NCBI RefSeq assembly: GCF_900117455.1
Contig: NZ_FPHO01000003.1
Coordinates: 2,074,501-2,138,500 of the forward strand
Reading direction: 5' to 3'
DNA length: 64,000 nt
Origin: Hyphomicrobium sp. CS1GBMeth3
Lineage (GTDB): Bacteria > Pseudomonadota > Alphaproteobacteria > Rhizobiales > Hyphomicrobiaceae
This document shows positions 47,459 to 55,811 of this stretch, piece after piece. Both the position numbers and the translations under genes were made by a program. Numbering within the stretch: position 1 is the stretch's first letter; every line of letters starts with the position of its first letter. The notes beneath the pieces were generated by a model, which made no database searches, was not told the DNA's origin, and was given only the letters and a program-made list of their open reading frames with translations.

Positions 47459-48404
47459 GTTTGCGCAGGAGAAGATAGAGGAAAAGAGCACTCGCGATGA
47501 TTCCGAGCGTGGTCCCGACCGGCACCTCATAGGGCGCGTTCAAAATGCGCCCCGCGATGTCGCAACTGAGCACGAGACCGGCGCCGAGCAGCGCCACCCA
47601 TGGCAGAGCACGACGAACATTGTCGCCAAGCATCAGGCTGACGAGGTTCGGCACGACAAGCCCGAGGAACGGGATCATGCCGACCGTGACAATGACGACG
47701 GCCGTCACAATGGAGACGATGACGAGGCCAAGCGTAACGACGCCGCGATAGTTGAGGCCGAGATTGGTCGTGAAATCCTCGCCGAGCCCGGCGACCGTGA
47801 AACGATCGGCGAAGGCGTAGGCGATCGCGGTGAGCGCGAAGGCAAGCCAGAGCAGCTCGTAGCGTCCGCGCAGGATCATGGAGAAATCCCCGCTGCTCCA
47901 CGCGGCGAGGGACTGCATCAGGTCGAAACGATACGCGAGAAACGTCGCCGCCGCGTTGATGACACCGCCGAGCAGGATGCCGACCAGCGGCACGACCAAG
48001 GCAGACTGCAGCGAGAGTTGTCTCAAGATGCGCAGGAACAGGGCGGTGACGAGCAGGGCAAACGCCGTCGCTGCGGCGAGGCGCACGGAGATGGCGGCGT
48101 CGGGAATGAGAATGAGCGTGATCAGAAACCCAAACTTGGCCGCTTCGGCCGTCCCGACCGTCGAGGGCTCGGCGAAGCGGTTGCGAACCAGCATTTGCAG
48201 GATGGTGCCGGAGACAGCCATGGCGGAGCCGGCCAGGATCAGCGCAAGCGTGCGCGGTACGCGGCTCTCGAGGAGGATCTGGATCTGTTCGTCGTTCCAG
48301 CCGGATTGCCAAAGCGACGAGAGCGAGACGTCGCTCACGCCAACAAACATGCTCCAGACGGCCAGTCCAAGAACGGTCGCAACGCCGAGCGCAAAGAAAG
48401 GCAT
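47442..48404 (-). CDS. Iron-siderophore ABC transporter permease (first)
   Basis: A 320-residue FecCD-family permease with about nine membrane segments. Family features include RVPRTLALILAGSAMAVSGTILQMLVRNRFAEPSTVG, GLVVPNLVSLMLGDN and LNAPYEVPVGTTLGIIASALFLYLLL. The RVPRTL...G...LQ...RN.LA.P..(L/V)G pattern is diagnostic of FecCD permeases. It resembles FatD/VctD/YclN. It starts 24 bases after the binding-protein gene ends and overlaps the next permease gene by 17 bases. Confidence 0.92.
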   Translation of the reverse strand: MPFFALGVATVLGLAVWSMFVGVSDVSLSSLWQSGWNDEQIQILLESRVPRTLALILAGSAMAVSGTILQMLVRNRFAEPSTVGTAEAAKFGFLITLILIPDAAISVRLAAATAFALLVTALFLRILRQLSLQSALVVPLVGILLGGVINAAATFLAYRFDLMQSLAAWSSGDFSMILRGRYELLWLAFALTAIAYAFADRFTVAGLGEDFTTNLGLNYRGVVTLGLVIVSIVTAVVIVTVGMIPFLGLVVPNLVSLMLGDNVRRALPWVALLGAGLVLSCDIAGRILNAPYEVPVGTTLGIIASALFLYLLLRKHARLA

Positions 48405-48428
48405 GTGGGGCTCGCGGTTGGACGATGT

Positions 48429-49382
48429 CTAGTGCGAGAGGTCAAGAGCGCGTGCGATCTGATCGGCATTGGCTTCAAGTGATACGAGCCCGCCTCCCAC
48501 CAGATACCAGCGGACGGGATCGAGATACGCGACATGCCCTTTTTGCCAAGCGTTCGTGCGCGCAACGAGGGGGTTGTCGAGGAGACGGGCCGCAGGTTGC
48601 CCCGCCTGTCCGATGGCCGTGTCGCGATCTATGACGAAAAGCCACTCCGGATTGGCCTTCAGAATGAGCTCGAACGATACGCCCTGCCCATGGATGGCGC
48701 GGTCGAGATTGTCGACGGCCGGCGCGATTCCAAAATCGGTATGCAGCGCTCCGAAGCGGGACCGGGGTCCGTAGGCGCTCAAGCGGCCGCCCGTCGCGAG
48801 GAGAATGAGACCGCGGCCAGCTGCCCGTGATTTTTCGCGCACCGTTCGAACGGCTGCTTCGGTCCGCGCGATACGCGCCTCGATCTCGCTCTCCTTGCCG
48901 AAGATCCGTCCGAGCGTTCTGGCATTGCGAAACGCGCTCGCGAAGAATGCGCTGTCGTCGGTCGTAAGATCGATGGTGGGAGCGATCCGCGACAGCTCCT
49001 TGTATTTCGGCGAGGACCGACCAGCGACGATAATGAGGTCGGGACTAGCGGCATTGATCGTCTCGTAGTCCGGCTCGAATAGCGTGCCGATCTTGAGATA
49101 CTTGCTGTCCTGATACTTCGACAGGTGCGCCGGAATGTGAGAGCCGACGACGCCCGTGACCTCGACACCGATCGCATCGAGGGTCTCAAGGCTGGCAAGA
49201 TCGAGTGTCAGCACGGTCTTGGGTCTCGCCGGAAATACCGTTTCACCTTGCGCGTGAGAGACGGTAAGCGGCTCGGCGCGCGACGGCACGGCCACTGCGA
49301 TCGACGGGAGCAGGAACGCGAGCGCGGCGGCGATCGCCCGACGAGACGCCATGCTCCCAACGGCTTTGTTCTGGTCAATCAC
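48429..49382 (-). CDS. Siderophore-binding periplasmic protein of the ABC importer
   Basis: A 317-residue class III substrate-binding protein with a signal peptide (IAAALAFLLPSIAVAVPSRA). Family marks are ARPKTVLTLDLASLETLDAIGVEVTGV, SPDLIIVAGRSSPKYKEL and the C-terminal DPVRWYLVGGGLVSLEANADQIARAL, close to the FatB/VctP/YclQ group that binds iron-siderophore complexes. There is no lipobox cysteine, so it is probably soluble. GTG 49382 is preferred because GAGGAG lies eight bases upstream; the internal ATG at 49352 has GGAG too close. It heads the operon under the TGA-N9-TCA operator at 49482. Confidence 0.9.
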   Translation of the reverse strand: MIDQNKAVGSMASRRAIAAALAFLLPSIAVAVPSRAEPLTVSHAQGETVFPARPKTVLTLDLASLETLDAIGVEVTGVVGSHIPAHLSKYQDSKYLKIGTLFEPDYETINAASPDLIIVAGRSSPKYKELSRIAPTIDLTTDDSAFFASAFRNARTLGRIFGKESEIEARIARTEAAVRTVREKSRAAGRGLILLATGGRLSAYGPRSRFGALHTDFGIAPAVDNLDRAIHGQGVSFELILKANPEWLFVIDRDTAIGQAGQPAARLLDNPLVARTNAWQKGHVAYLDPVRWYLVGGGLVSLEANADQIARALDLSH

Positions 49383-49481
49383 GCGCGAGGCTCCTCTCGG
49401 CCGGTTGCGGCACGGATCCATGCTGGCGACGCATGCGCCGAAAAGCGACTGGCACGGTCCTGCGTCGGCAACTTATAAACT

Positions 49482-49496
49482 TGAATGACGCAGTCA
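49482..49496. promoter_or_regulatory. TGA-N9-TCA iron-responsive operator of the siderophore locus
   Basis: CTTGA (49480-49484) and TCAAG (49494-49498) flank nine bases, giving the TGA-N9-TCA form of the rhizobial RirA iron-responsive operator. On the minus strand TTGACT (49497-49492) inside it is a possible -35 for the uptake operon, with TATAAG 14 bases further on, which is short spacing. It sits between divergent genes and may control both directions. A copy of the same form is at 3479-3493. Confidence 0.6.
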
Positions 49497-49524
49497 AGGT
49501 TGTGGCGGATCTACGGAGCGCCGA

Positions 49525-49533
49525 TGTAGTAGT
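49525..49533 (+). promoter_or_regulatory. TGTAGTAGT motif, copy upstream of the DUF2218 gene
   Basis: TGTAGTAGT occurs here in the context ATGTAGTAGTG (49524-49534). The same 11 bases occur upstream of rpiR (51841-51851), and the nine-base core in reverse orientation upstream of the TonB receptor (52799-52807). See the separate observation on this motif. Confidence 0.35.
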
Positions 49534-49627
49534 GCACGTTTGCCAATTCTCGACAGACGACAGGGGGCTTCCGTGGCAGGTACGTCCAAGGACAAAAGAT
49601 GACGCGCAAGGAAATACGGGAGGCAGA

Positions 49628-49933
49628 ATGCACGTCGCCGAAGCCCAGGTGAAATCCGAGAAAGCGAGCCGCTACCTCGTGCAGCTTTGCAAGCATTTCG
49701 CCCATAAGGTGCCCACGGATTATGATGCCAGCACGGGCCGTGTCGACTTCCAGCCGGGCTTATGTATTATGCACGCGGTCGGCGATCAGTTGAGCCTGAG
49801 ATGCGAGGCTGACAGCGAGCCGGCACTTCACCGCGTCAAGGACGTCGTCGAGATTCATCTCGTGCGCTTCGCGAGAGGCGAGGAGATCGCCGTAACCTGG
49901 ACCGATGGCAGGCCAGCGGCGCCAAGTATTTGA
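49628..49933 (+). CDS. DUF2218 domain protein
   Basis: The 101-residue protein matches the DUF2218 family: MHVAEAQVKSEKASRYLVQLCKHFAHKVP, then CEADSEPALHRVKDVVEIHLVRFARGEEIAVTW. DUF2218 genes are often found in siderophore or iron-transport clusters, but the function is unknown. No signal peptide is present. ATG 49628 has GGGAGG about five bases upstream; a longer frame to 49433 is not supported. It is followed after 21 bases by the ABC exporter gene, so the two form an operon divergent from the uptake system. Confidence 0.85.
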   Translation: MHVAEAQVKSEKASRYLVQLCKHFAHKVPTDYDASTGRVDFQPGLCIMHAVGDQLSLRCEADSEPALHRVKDVVEIHLVRFARGEEIAVTWTDGRPAAPSI

Positions 49934-49954
49934 AAGGTCCCCCGAGACGAGTTC

Positions 49955-51700
49955 ATGGCGGAATCCGGATCCCTGCTGCGTCGCTTCTTCTCGTACTACC
50001 GCCCGTACAAGAGGCTTTTCGTTCTCGACTTCGGCTGTGCGGTCCTGTCGGGTTTGCTTCAGTTGGGCTTCCCGCTGGCGGTGAAATATTTCGTCGATGA
50101 GCTGCTGCCGGGGCAGGACTGGGGCCTGATCCTGGCCTGCGCCGCGGCCCTGCTCGGCATCTACATTTCGAACGCCCTGCTTATGGCGATCGTCAACTAC
50201 TGGGGCCATGCGCTCGGCGTCGGCATAGAGACCGATATGCGGGCCAAGGCGTTCGAGCACCTGCAGAAGCTGTCGTTCCGCTTCTTCGACAACACGCAGA
50301 CCGGGCACCTGATCACCCACGTCACCAAGGACCTCGAGGAGGTTGGCGAGGTCGCCCACCACGGGCCCGAGGATGTCTTCATCGCGGTGATGACCTTCAT
50401 CGGGGCGTTCGCGCTGATGTTCGTCGTGCACGGGAAGCTGGCGCTGATCAGCGCCGTCATCGTTCCGTTTATGACCTGGCTCATCGCGCGCTACGGCTCG
50501 CGCATGACGCAGAACTGGGAACGCCTGTTCAGGCAGGTCGGAAATTTCAACACCCGCATCGAGGAAAGCGTCGGCGGGATCCCCGTGGTCAAGGCCTTCA
50601 CCAACGAGGACCATGAGCGCAGCCTCTTCGCACGCGACAACGAGAACTACCGGAAAACCAAGCTGAACGCCTACGCCTACATGACGGCCAGCATCACGCT
50701 GAGCTATCTCAGCACGCGCCTTGTGCAGCTGATCGTCATGCTGGCGGGAGCGTGGTTCGTCATCGCCGGCGAGCTGACCTACGGCGGCCTGATCAGCTTC
50801 ATTCTTCTCATCGACGTGTTCATGCGTCCGATCGACAAGATCACGTCGGTGCTGGAGAGCTATCCGAAGGGCATAGCGGGGTTCAGGCGTTATACGCGCC
50901 TCTTGGACACCGCTCCGGACATTGCAGACAGGCCGAATGCAATCACGGTTCCCCGGCTCAAAGGCGACATCCTCTTCAAGGACGTGGGCTTCAGCTATTC
51001 CGGCGACCGCAAGATTCTGATCGGGCTGAACCTGGCAATCGCCGCCGGAGAGACCGTTGCCCTGGTCGGGCCGTCCGGGGCGGGAAAGACGACGATCTGC
51101 TCGTTGCTGCCGCGCTTTTACGAGATCGACGAAGGCAGCATCACGATCGACGGCATCGATATTCGCGACATCACGCAGGCCTCCCTGAGGGCTCAGATCG
51201 GCATCGTCCAGCAGGACGTGTTTTTGTTTGGCGGCACGATCCGCGAGAACATCGCCTATGGAAACCTGCACGCATCGGAAGCGGAGATCATGGAGGCCGT
51301 GCGGCGCGCCAAGCTCGATGATCTCGTTTCCGTGCTTCCGGATGGCCTCGATACGATTGTCGGCGAGCGCGGGATCAAGCTCTCAGGCGGGCAAAAGCAG
51401 CGCGTCGCGATCGCGCGCATCTTCCTGAAGAACCCTCCGATCCTGATCCTCGATGAGGCGACGTCGGCGCTCGATACGGCAACCGAGCTTGCGATTCAGC
51501 AGTCGCTGACGGCGCTAGCGAAAGGCCGCACCACGCTGGTCATCGCCCACCGGCTCGCCACCATTCAACACGCGGACCGGATTGTGGTCGTCGATGACGC
51601 GGGCATCGTCGAGCAGGGCAGCCATCGTGCTCTGCTCGAGCGGGATAGTATCTATGCCCGTCTGCATCGCGCGCAGTTTCCAACAGTGGCGAAGACGTAA
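49955..51700 (+). CDS. ABC exporter, fused membrane and ATPase domains
   Basis: A 581-residue half-transporter of the MsbA/LmrA type. Residues 1-310 form a six-helix membrane domain (FFSYYRPYKRLFVLDFGCAVLSG onward), and 335-575 the ATPase with Walker A VGPSGAGKTT (about 371-379), signature LSGGQKQRVAIARI (about 475) and Walker B ILILDEATSALD (about 498), then the H-loop in VIAHRL. It would act as a homodimer. Its place between an iron-siderophore importer, DUF2218 and a TonB receptor suggests siderophore secretion or recycling, but the substrate is inference and no siderophore synthesis gene is present. Confidence 0.88.
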   Translation: MAESGSLLRRFFSYYRPYKRLFVLDFGCAVLSGLLQLGFPLAVKYFVDELLPGQDWGLILACAAALLGIYISNALLMAIVNYWGHALGVGIETDMRAKAFEHLQKLSFRFFDNTQTGHLITHVTKDLEEVGEVAHHGPEDVFIAVMTFIGAFALMFVVHGKLALISAVIVPFMTWLIARYGSRMTQNWERLFRQVGNFNTRIEESVGGIPVVKAFTNEDHERSLFARDNENYRKTKLNAYAYMTASITLSYLSTRLVQLIVMLAGAWFVIAGELTYGGLISFILLIDVFMRPIDKITSVLESYPKGIAGFRRYTRLLDTAPDIADRPNAITVPRLKGDILFKDVGFSYSGDRKILIGLNLAIAAGETVALVGPSGAGKTTICSLLPRFYEIDEGSITIDGIDIRDITQASLRAQIGIVQQDVFLFGGTIRENIAYGNLHASEAEIMEAVRRAKLDDLVSVLPDGLDTIVGERGIKLSGGQKQRVAIARIFLKNPPILILDEATSALDTATELAIQQSLTALAKGRTTLVIAHRLATIQHADRIVVVDDAGIVEQGSHRALLERDSIYARLHRAQFPTVAKT

Positions 51701-51821
51701 ATGCCAATCTTCGGAGAGCGAAATAGGGAGAGTCGGGTCACACAACGACCGCTGCAGGCGCCAGATCAAAAAGCCGCGCGGGGGAGGAGCGATTTTTCCT
51801 TGATCAATCCGCGTACAATTC

Positions 51822-51851
51822 ACTACAGGAATAGTCAACAATGTAGTAGTG
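51822..51851 (+). promoter_or_regulatory. Putative RpiR operator upstream of rpiR
   Basis: ACTACA (51822-51827) and TGTAGT (51842-51847) are inverted half-sites separated by 14 bases, 20-50 bases before the rpiR start. TGTAGT continues as TGTAGTAGTG. TGTAGT/ACTACA halves resemble those bound by HexR, an RpiR-family member. An autoregulatory site is the natural reading, but this is inference. Confidence 0.4.
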
Positions 51852-51870
51852 TCGTTGTCGGAGTGTAGGG

Positions 51871-52737
51871 ATGTCTGCCGTAACCAAGGCAAACGACAAG
51901 CTGGGCGACCGATTACGTACACGCGCGCGGGGATTGTCGCCGTCACTCCTGCGCGTCCTCGAGTTTATCGACGCCAATAGACATGAGGCCATGACCAAGT
52001 CGGCCATGGAGCTTGCCGCGGCCATCGGGACCTCCGACGCAACCGTGATCCGTGCCGTGCAGGCCGTTGGCTTCGATGGCTTGAAGGAGCTGAAGCAGGT
52101 ATTAGCGACGGCGTCTGGATCGGGACAGACGCCGGTCGACACGATTACGCGGACCGTTGCCTCGATCAAGGAACACTCGGCCACTGCCGTCGATCAGGTC
52201 TTCGCCGATCATCAGGAAACGTTCGCAGCCTTATCGTCGGACGAGACGCGGGCGAGCATTCTGGCGGCTGTCGAGCGACTCTCGTCGGCAAAGAGAATTG
52301 GCATATTCGGGATCGCGTCGACCGCGTTTCTCGCCCGTTATTTCGCCCTGTCGCTGAACCGCACGGGGCGCCCGACGGCGCTTTTCGACGGGTGCATGGC
52401 TCCGCTTCCCGAGCAGTTGCTCGAGATGCGTGGCGTCGATGTGCTTCTTATGCTGGCCTACGGGAAGCCGTACAAGGAGGCCATGTCGACCATTGCCGAG
52501 GCGCGGCGTTTGAGAGTGCCGATCGTCTTGATCACGGACTCGACGGAAACGGTCATGGCTCGTCAGGCAAACGTGATCGTCCCGGTTTTGCGTGGTTATG
52601 CCGGGCACATCTCCATGCACGGTGCAACCTTCGTGTGCCTCGAAGCGATCACTTTCGCCGTGACGGCAGAGGATCCGCCGAGAGCGATCTCGACACTCGA
52701 AAGACTGAGCGAGCTTCGCAGATCCGTCCACAAGTGA
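51871..52737 (+). CDS. MurR/RpiR-family transcriptional regulator
   Basis: The 288-residue protein has an N-terminal RpiR helix-turn-helix domain (about residues 10-85, with AMTKSAMELAAAIGTSDATVIRAVQAVGFDGLKELK) and a C-terminal SIS domain (about 130-265, KRIGIFGIASTAFLARYFALSLNRTG and VDVLLMLAYGKPYKEAM). SIS domains usually sense sugar phosphates. Here it lies between an ABC exporter and a TonB receptor, with shared TGTAGTAGT sequences upstream of both it and the receptor, so it probably regulates iron or siderophore genes. What it senses is unknown. ATG 51871 gives the family N-terminus. Confidence 0.9.
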   Translation: MSAVTKANDKLGDRLRTRARGLSPSLLRVLEFIDANRHEAMTKSAMELAAAIGTSDATVIRAVQAVGFDGLKELKQVLATASGSGQTPVDTITRTVASIKEHSATAVDQVFADHQETFAALSSDETRASILAAVERLSSAKRIGIFGIASTAFLARYFALSLNRTGRPTALFDGCMAPLPEQLLEMRGVDVLLMLAYGKPYKEAMSTIAEARRLRVPIVLITDSTETVMARQANVIVPVLRGYAGHISMHGATFVCLEAITFAVTAEDPPRAISTLERLSELRRSVHK

Positions 52738-52798
52738 CGGGACGTGTCAATTTTGCATCACCGGCTGCTTTTCTCCGGCCGGTCCGATCAAAATATTT

Positions 52799-52807
52799 AC
52801 TACTACA
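52799..52807 (-). promoter_or_regulatory. TGTAGTAGT motif (reverse) upstream of the TonB receptor
   Basis: ACTACTACA on the plus strand is the reverse complement of TGTAGTAGT. It lies in the AT-rich part of the 218-base gap between rpiR and the receptor gene, about 150 bases before the ATG, where a promoter is expected (the 52784-52800 stretch reads ATCAAAATATTTA). Confidence 0.35.
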
Positions 52808-52955
52808 GTCAGCAATCAAAGTCTGGCCCTCGCATCAGCAAGCCAGCCATCGCCCAGAGCGTCACTAGCCAGCCAGCTTGCATTTCGAAGTTGAAGCCGC
52901 CGCAGCTGCATCTGTGGACGGCTTCATCTCACTGTTGAATTTTGGGGGATGACTT

Positions 52956-55070
52956 ATGCGTCATGTCAGCGGCAACGGATCTCGATCCGCGGCAATCATC
53001 ATCAGCGCAGCGGTTTCATGCGGGCTCACGTATGGGTCTGACGCGGTGGCTCAGGAGTCCGCAGAGCTCCCGCCGCTCGAAGTCACGGCGAAACAACCTG
53101 CGAAAAAGAAAAAGGCCGTGCCCGCCAAGGCCGCTCAGCCTGCGCCGCAGAGTGCGCCGGTTGAAGCAGCGGCGCCCGACACCAAGCAGGCTCCCGTGAC
53201 GGTCTCGGGCGAGCCGAGCATCGGCACCAATACGACCGACATCACGTCGCAGGATCTTGAACGCCTCAATCCCACCGACATCAAGGACGTGTTCTCGGGC
53301 CAGCCCGGCATCCTGGTCGGCAGCTCGATCCCGATGTCGCAGAAGGTTTACGTCAACGGCATCGAGGAAACCAATCTCGCCGTTACCGTCGACGGCGCGG
53401 CACAGAATAACAAGGTGTTCCACCACAACGGCACCAATCTGATCGATCCGGGTCTGCTCAAGGCGGTGCGCGTCGACGCGGGCGTGGCGCCCGCAGATGC
53501 CGGCTTCGGCGCGCTCGCGGGCTCCATTGCCTACGAGACCAAGGACGTCCGCGATCTGCTCGACCGCGACGGCGTAGGAGGCTTCGTAAAGTCGTCCTTC
53601 AACACCAACGGCAACGTATTTACGAACAATCTTGCCGGTTACGGTATGTCGCGAGGTTTCGAGGTACTGGGCTACTTCAGCTTTGGCGATGGTGATGAGT
53701 TCGAGGCCGGCAACGGACAGACCGTCGAGGGAACCGAGACTGATTTTCTCAGCGGCCTGGGTAAGTTGGCCTACGAAGCGCCGAGCGGGGACCGTATTGA
53801 GATCAGCCACGAGCGCTTCAAGGACGACGCGCTGCGCCCGTATCGCGCCAACGCGGGCCACATCGTGACGCCCCGGCTCTGGGAGCCACGCGTTCGTGAC
53901 TACGAGCTGAACAGGCAGACCACAGTCTTCAACTATAGCGACGCTACGCCAACGAACCTTTGGAACCCCAAGGTCGTCTTGGCCTATAGCAAGACCGATG
54001 TCACAGTTCCGTCCTTCTCGGGAACGAATGGGCCTCCGCCTGCCATCACGGACACATGGATCACGTCCGGCGAGACCGACAGCTTCAACGGCAAGATCGA
54101 GAACACGTTTACCTTCGGCATCGGTACGCTGGTGGCGGGCGCGGACTTCAACAAATCCCGCGCGGTGCTTCACGACACGTACCTGGAAAAGGCTGACGAA
54201 GAGAGCTTCGTCGCCGGCGCCTATGCCCAGGCTCGCATCGAACCCGTGCGCGGAACCCGCCTTTCGTTTGGCGGGCGCAGCGATCATCAGCAGTTCACGG
54301 GGCAGGATGGCATAGACCGCGACGACAGCGGTCTCAGCGGCAATATCTCCGGCGAGCAGGATCTTCTCGGCAGCTTCCTGACGGCAAAGGCCGGCTACTC
54401 TCACGTGTGGGCCGGAATTCCACTCGCGGAAAACTTCATCATCAATCCCGACTGGGATTACGGGAATGGGCCGGAAAGCGTAACCGCGGACAATTACTCG
54501 GCAGGGCTCGTCGCCAGGTACCAGGGCTGGACGGTGGAAGGCACGGTCTTTCGCACGGAGATCGACAACGCCCGCGTCGCTCTTTGGGGCAATCCGCTGC
54601 GAGCATTCGATCTCGAAAGCGAGGGCTTCGAGGTGGGCGTTGGCTACGACTGGGGTAACGGCTTCCTGCGCGTGAAGTATGCCAACATCGATGTGACGAT
54701 CAACGGAGTGCCCGCCGACTCCTACACCGGCAACTATCTCGCGGCGCCGGCTGGTGAGATCATCACGATCACGGGCGTGCATACGTTTGTCGGCACCGGC
54801 GTGACGGTCGGCGGCGATATCGAACTCGCGCCGGAGTACAACCGCACGGCACCAGGATACCCCTCGTACAAGGCGTATCAGATCTACAACGCGTTCATCG
54901 AGTACAAGCCCGAGTTCTTCTATGATCTAACATTCCGCCTCGACGTGAAGAACATCTTCGACGAGACATACTCGGACCGCGCCTCCTACGGACATGAGTT
55001 CGTCGGCGAAGTCACGCCGCTCTATGAGCCTGGTCGCTCGTTCCTGCTGAGCACGACGGCGAAGTTCTGA
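52956..55070 (+). CDS. TonB-dependent outer-membrane receptor, siderophore type
   Basis: The 704-residue protein has a signal peptide (to about residue 33), a TonB-box-like LPPLEVTAKQ, a Lys/Ala/Pro-rich linker of about 45 residues, a plug domain (LNPTDIKDVFSGQPGILVGSS to GALAGSIAYETKDVRDLL, about 90-205) and a 22-strand barrel ending in Phe (LLSTTAKF). Such receptors import ferric siderophores or heme. The barrel has no sign of a heme FRAP/NPNL motif that I can recognise, so a siderophore is favoured, with substrate unknown. GGGGGA is about seven bases before the ATG. No tonB-exbBD genes are nearby. Confidence 0.9.
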   Translation: MRHVSGNGSRSAAIIISAAVSCGLTYGSDAVAQESAELPPLEVTAKQPAKKKKAVPAKAAQPAPQSAPVEAAAPDTKQAPVTVSGEPSIGTNTTDITSQDLERLNPTDIKDVFSGQPGILVGSSIPMSQKVYVNGIEETNLAVTVDGAAQNNKVFHHNGTNLIDPGLLKAVRVDAGVAPADAGFGALAGSIAYETKDVRDLLDRDGVGGFVKSSFNTNGNVFTNNLAGYGMSRGFEVLGYFSFGDGDEFEAGNGQTVEGTETDFLSGLGKLAYEAPSGDRIEISHERFKDDALRPYRANAGHIVTPRLWEPRVRDYELNRQTTVFNYSDATPTNLWNPKVVLAYSKTDVTVPSFSGTNGPPPAITDTWITSGETDSFNGKIENTFTFGIGTLVAGADFNKSRAVLHDTYLEKADEESFVAGAYAQARIEPVRGTRLSFGGRSDHQQFTGQDGIDRDDSGLSGNISGEQDLLGSFLTAKAGYSHVWAGIPLAENFIINPDWDYGNGPESVTADNYSAGLVARYQGWTVEGTVFRTEIDNARVALWGNPLRAFDLESEGFEVGVGYDWGNGFLRVKYANIDVTINGVPADSYTGNYLAAPAGEIITITGVHTFVGTGVTVGGDIELAPEYNRTAPGYPSYKAYQIYNAFIEYKPEFFYDLTFRLDVKNIFDETYSDRASYGHEFVGEVTPLYEPGRSFLLSTTAKF

Positions 55071-55078
55071 TCGATCGT

Positions 55079-55114
55079 CCCCGGCGACTGCTTACTCCGC
55101 AAGCATCGCCGGGG
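55079..55114 (+). terminator. Hairpin after the TonB receptor gene
   Basis: CCCCGGCGA (55079-55087) pairs with TCGCCGGGG (55106-55114), and TGCTT (55089-55093) with AAGCA (55101-55105), giving a 14-pair stem with one bulged C. It begins eight bases after the stop codon. No T-run follows, but the stem is strong enough to be a likely transcript end. Confidence 0.5.
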
Positions 55115-55195
55115 CATCGATTGGCTACGGCACCAGCCAGAACCGCAAGAGTCCGCCCGGACGGACTTGCCCACGTCACCCGCTATTTTGTCTGT

Positions 55196-55223
55196 TTGAC
55201 TGGCGCCGGAGATAGGCTAAAAA
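55196..55223 (+). promoter_or_regulatory. Candidate promoter of tRNA-Gly
   Basis: TTGACT (55196-55201) and TAAAAA (55218-55223) are 16 bases apart, ending 18 bases before the first tRNA base, a normal position for a tRNA promoter. Confidence 0.55.
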
Positions 55224-55241
55224 ACCTCACTTCTTGAGATC

Positions 55242-55316
55242 GCGGGCGTAGTTCAGTGGTAGAACGACAGCTTCCCAAGCTGTATGTCGTGGGTTCGATT
55301 CCCATCGCCCGCTCCA
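55242..55316 (+). tRNA. tRNA-Gly (anticodon CCC)
   Basis: The 75-base sequence folds as a full cloverleaf. The acceptor GCGGGCG pairs with CGCCCGC, the D-stem is GTTC/GAAC, and the anticodon stem ACAGC/GCTGT closes the loop TTCCCAA with anticodon CCC. The T-arm GTGGG/CCCAT encloses TTCGATT, and the CCA end is encoded. Discriminator base is T. It stands alone. No duplicate of its 3' end was noticed up to 64000, though an integrase relic lies 7 kb downstream. Confidence 0.93.
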
Positions 55317-55811
55317 GGACTTAGCTCCAGTCGGTCCTGCGGTTTCCAAGCGGGTTCCAAGGCTTGCTCTCGGTTCACGTTCCGGTCTGCTCTAGCTGAG
55401 CACCGTGGCGATCAATATTGTTGAAATGTCACTCTCTGCTCGCACTCCGGCTGCGGCGCGACTCATGGAAAATCAAACCGCCACGACGTTCGCGAGGTCG
55501 AGACTGCGAACCTCGCCACAGTGGATGCAAATCGGTCCGATAGCTCAGATAGAACGTCCGTTAGCCGAGAAAAGCGGTCGTCGGCTTGCAGGGCCGGGGG
55601 GCTGTTCGCATCCGCGGGATCATGTCCCTAAGTCGCTCAAGCGCAGACATTCGTCGTTACACTCTCCACGAGGCCAACGGCAATGCGGCCACGGGGGCCA
55701 GCATGCGCATCTCGGGCATCGAGCCCGAGAAAGCAATCATGACTTTTCGACAAGAAGCACGACAAACCAGAAATCTAGATTCTTCCACATTTGACGAAAA
55801 CGGGAAGACTC
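55317..55811. other. Non-coding gap after tRNA-Gly
   Basis: This 495-base stretch has no convincing gene. The open frames at 55405-55794 and 55586-55831 have no ribosome site worth naming and no family resemblance, and the second runs into the 3' end of the CBS gene. No terminator with a T-run, no repeat of the tRNA end and no transposon end was recognised. Confidence 0.4.

Noticed and set aside
53016..54782. 588-codon minus-strand open frame opposite the TonB receptor
   Set aside because: Antisense to a well-supported receptor with complete plug and barrel. No motif or plausible start.
55539..55615. tRNA-like stretch (GCTCAGATAGAAC) after tRNA-Gly
   Set aside because: The D-arm does not pair properly and no acceptor, anticodon or T-arm can be built.
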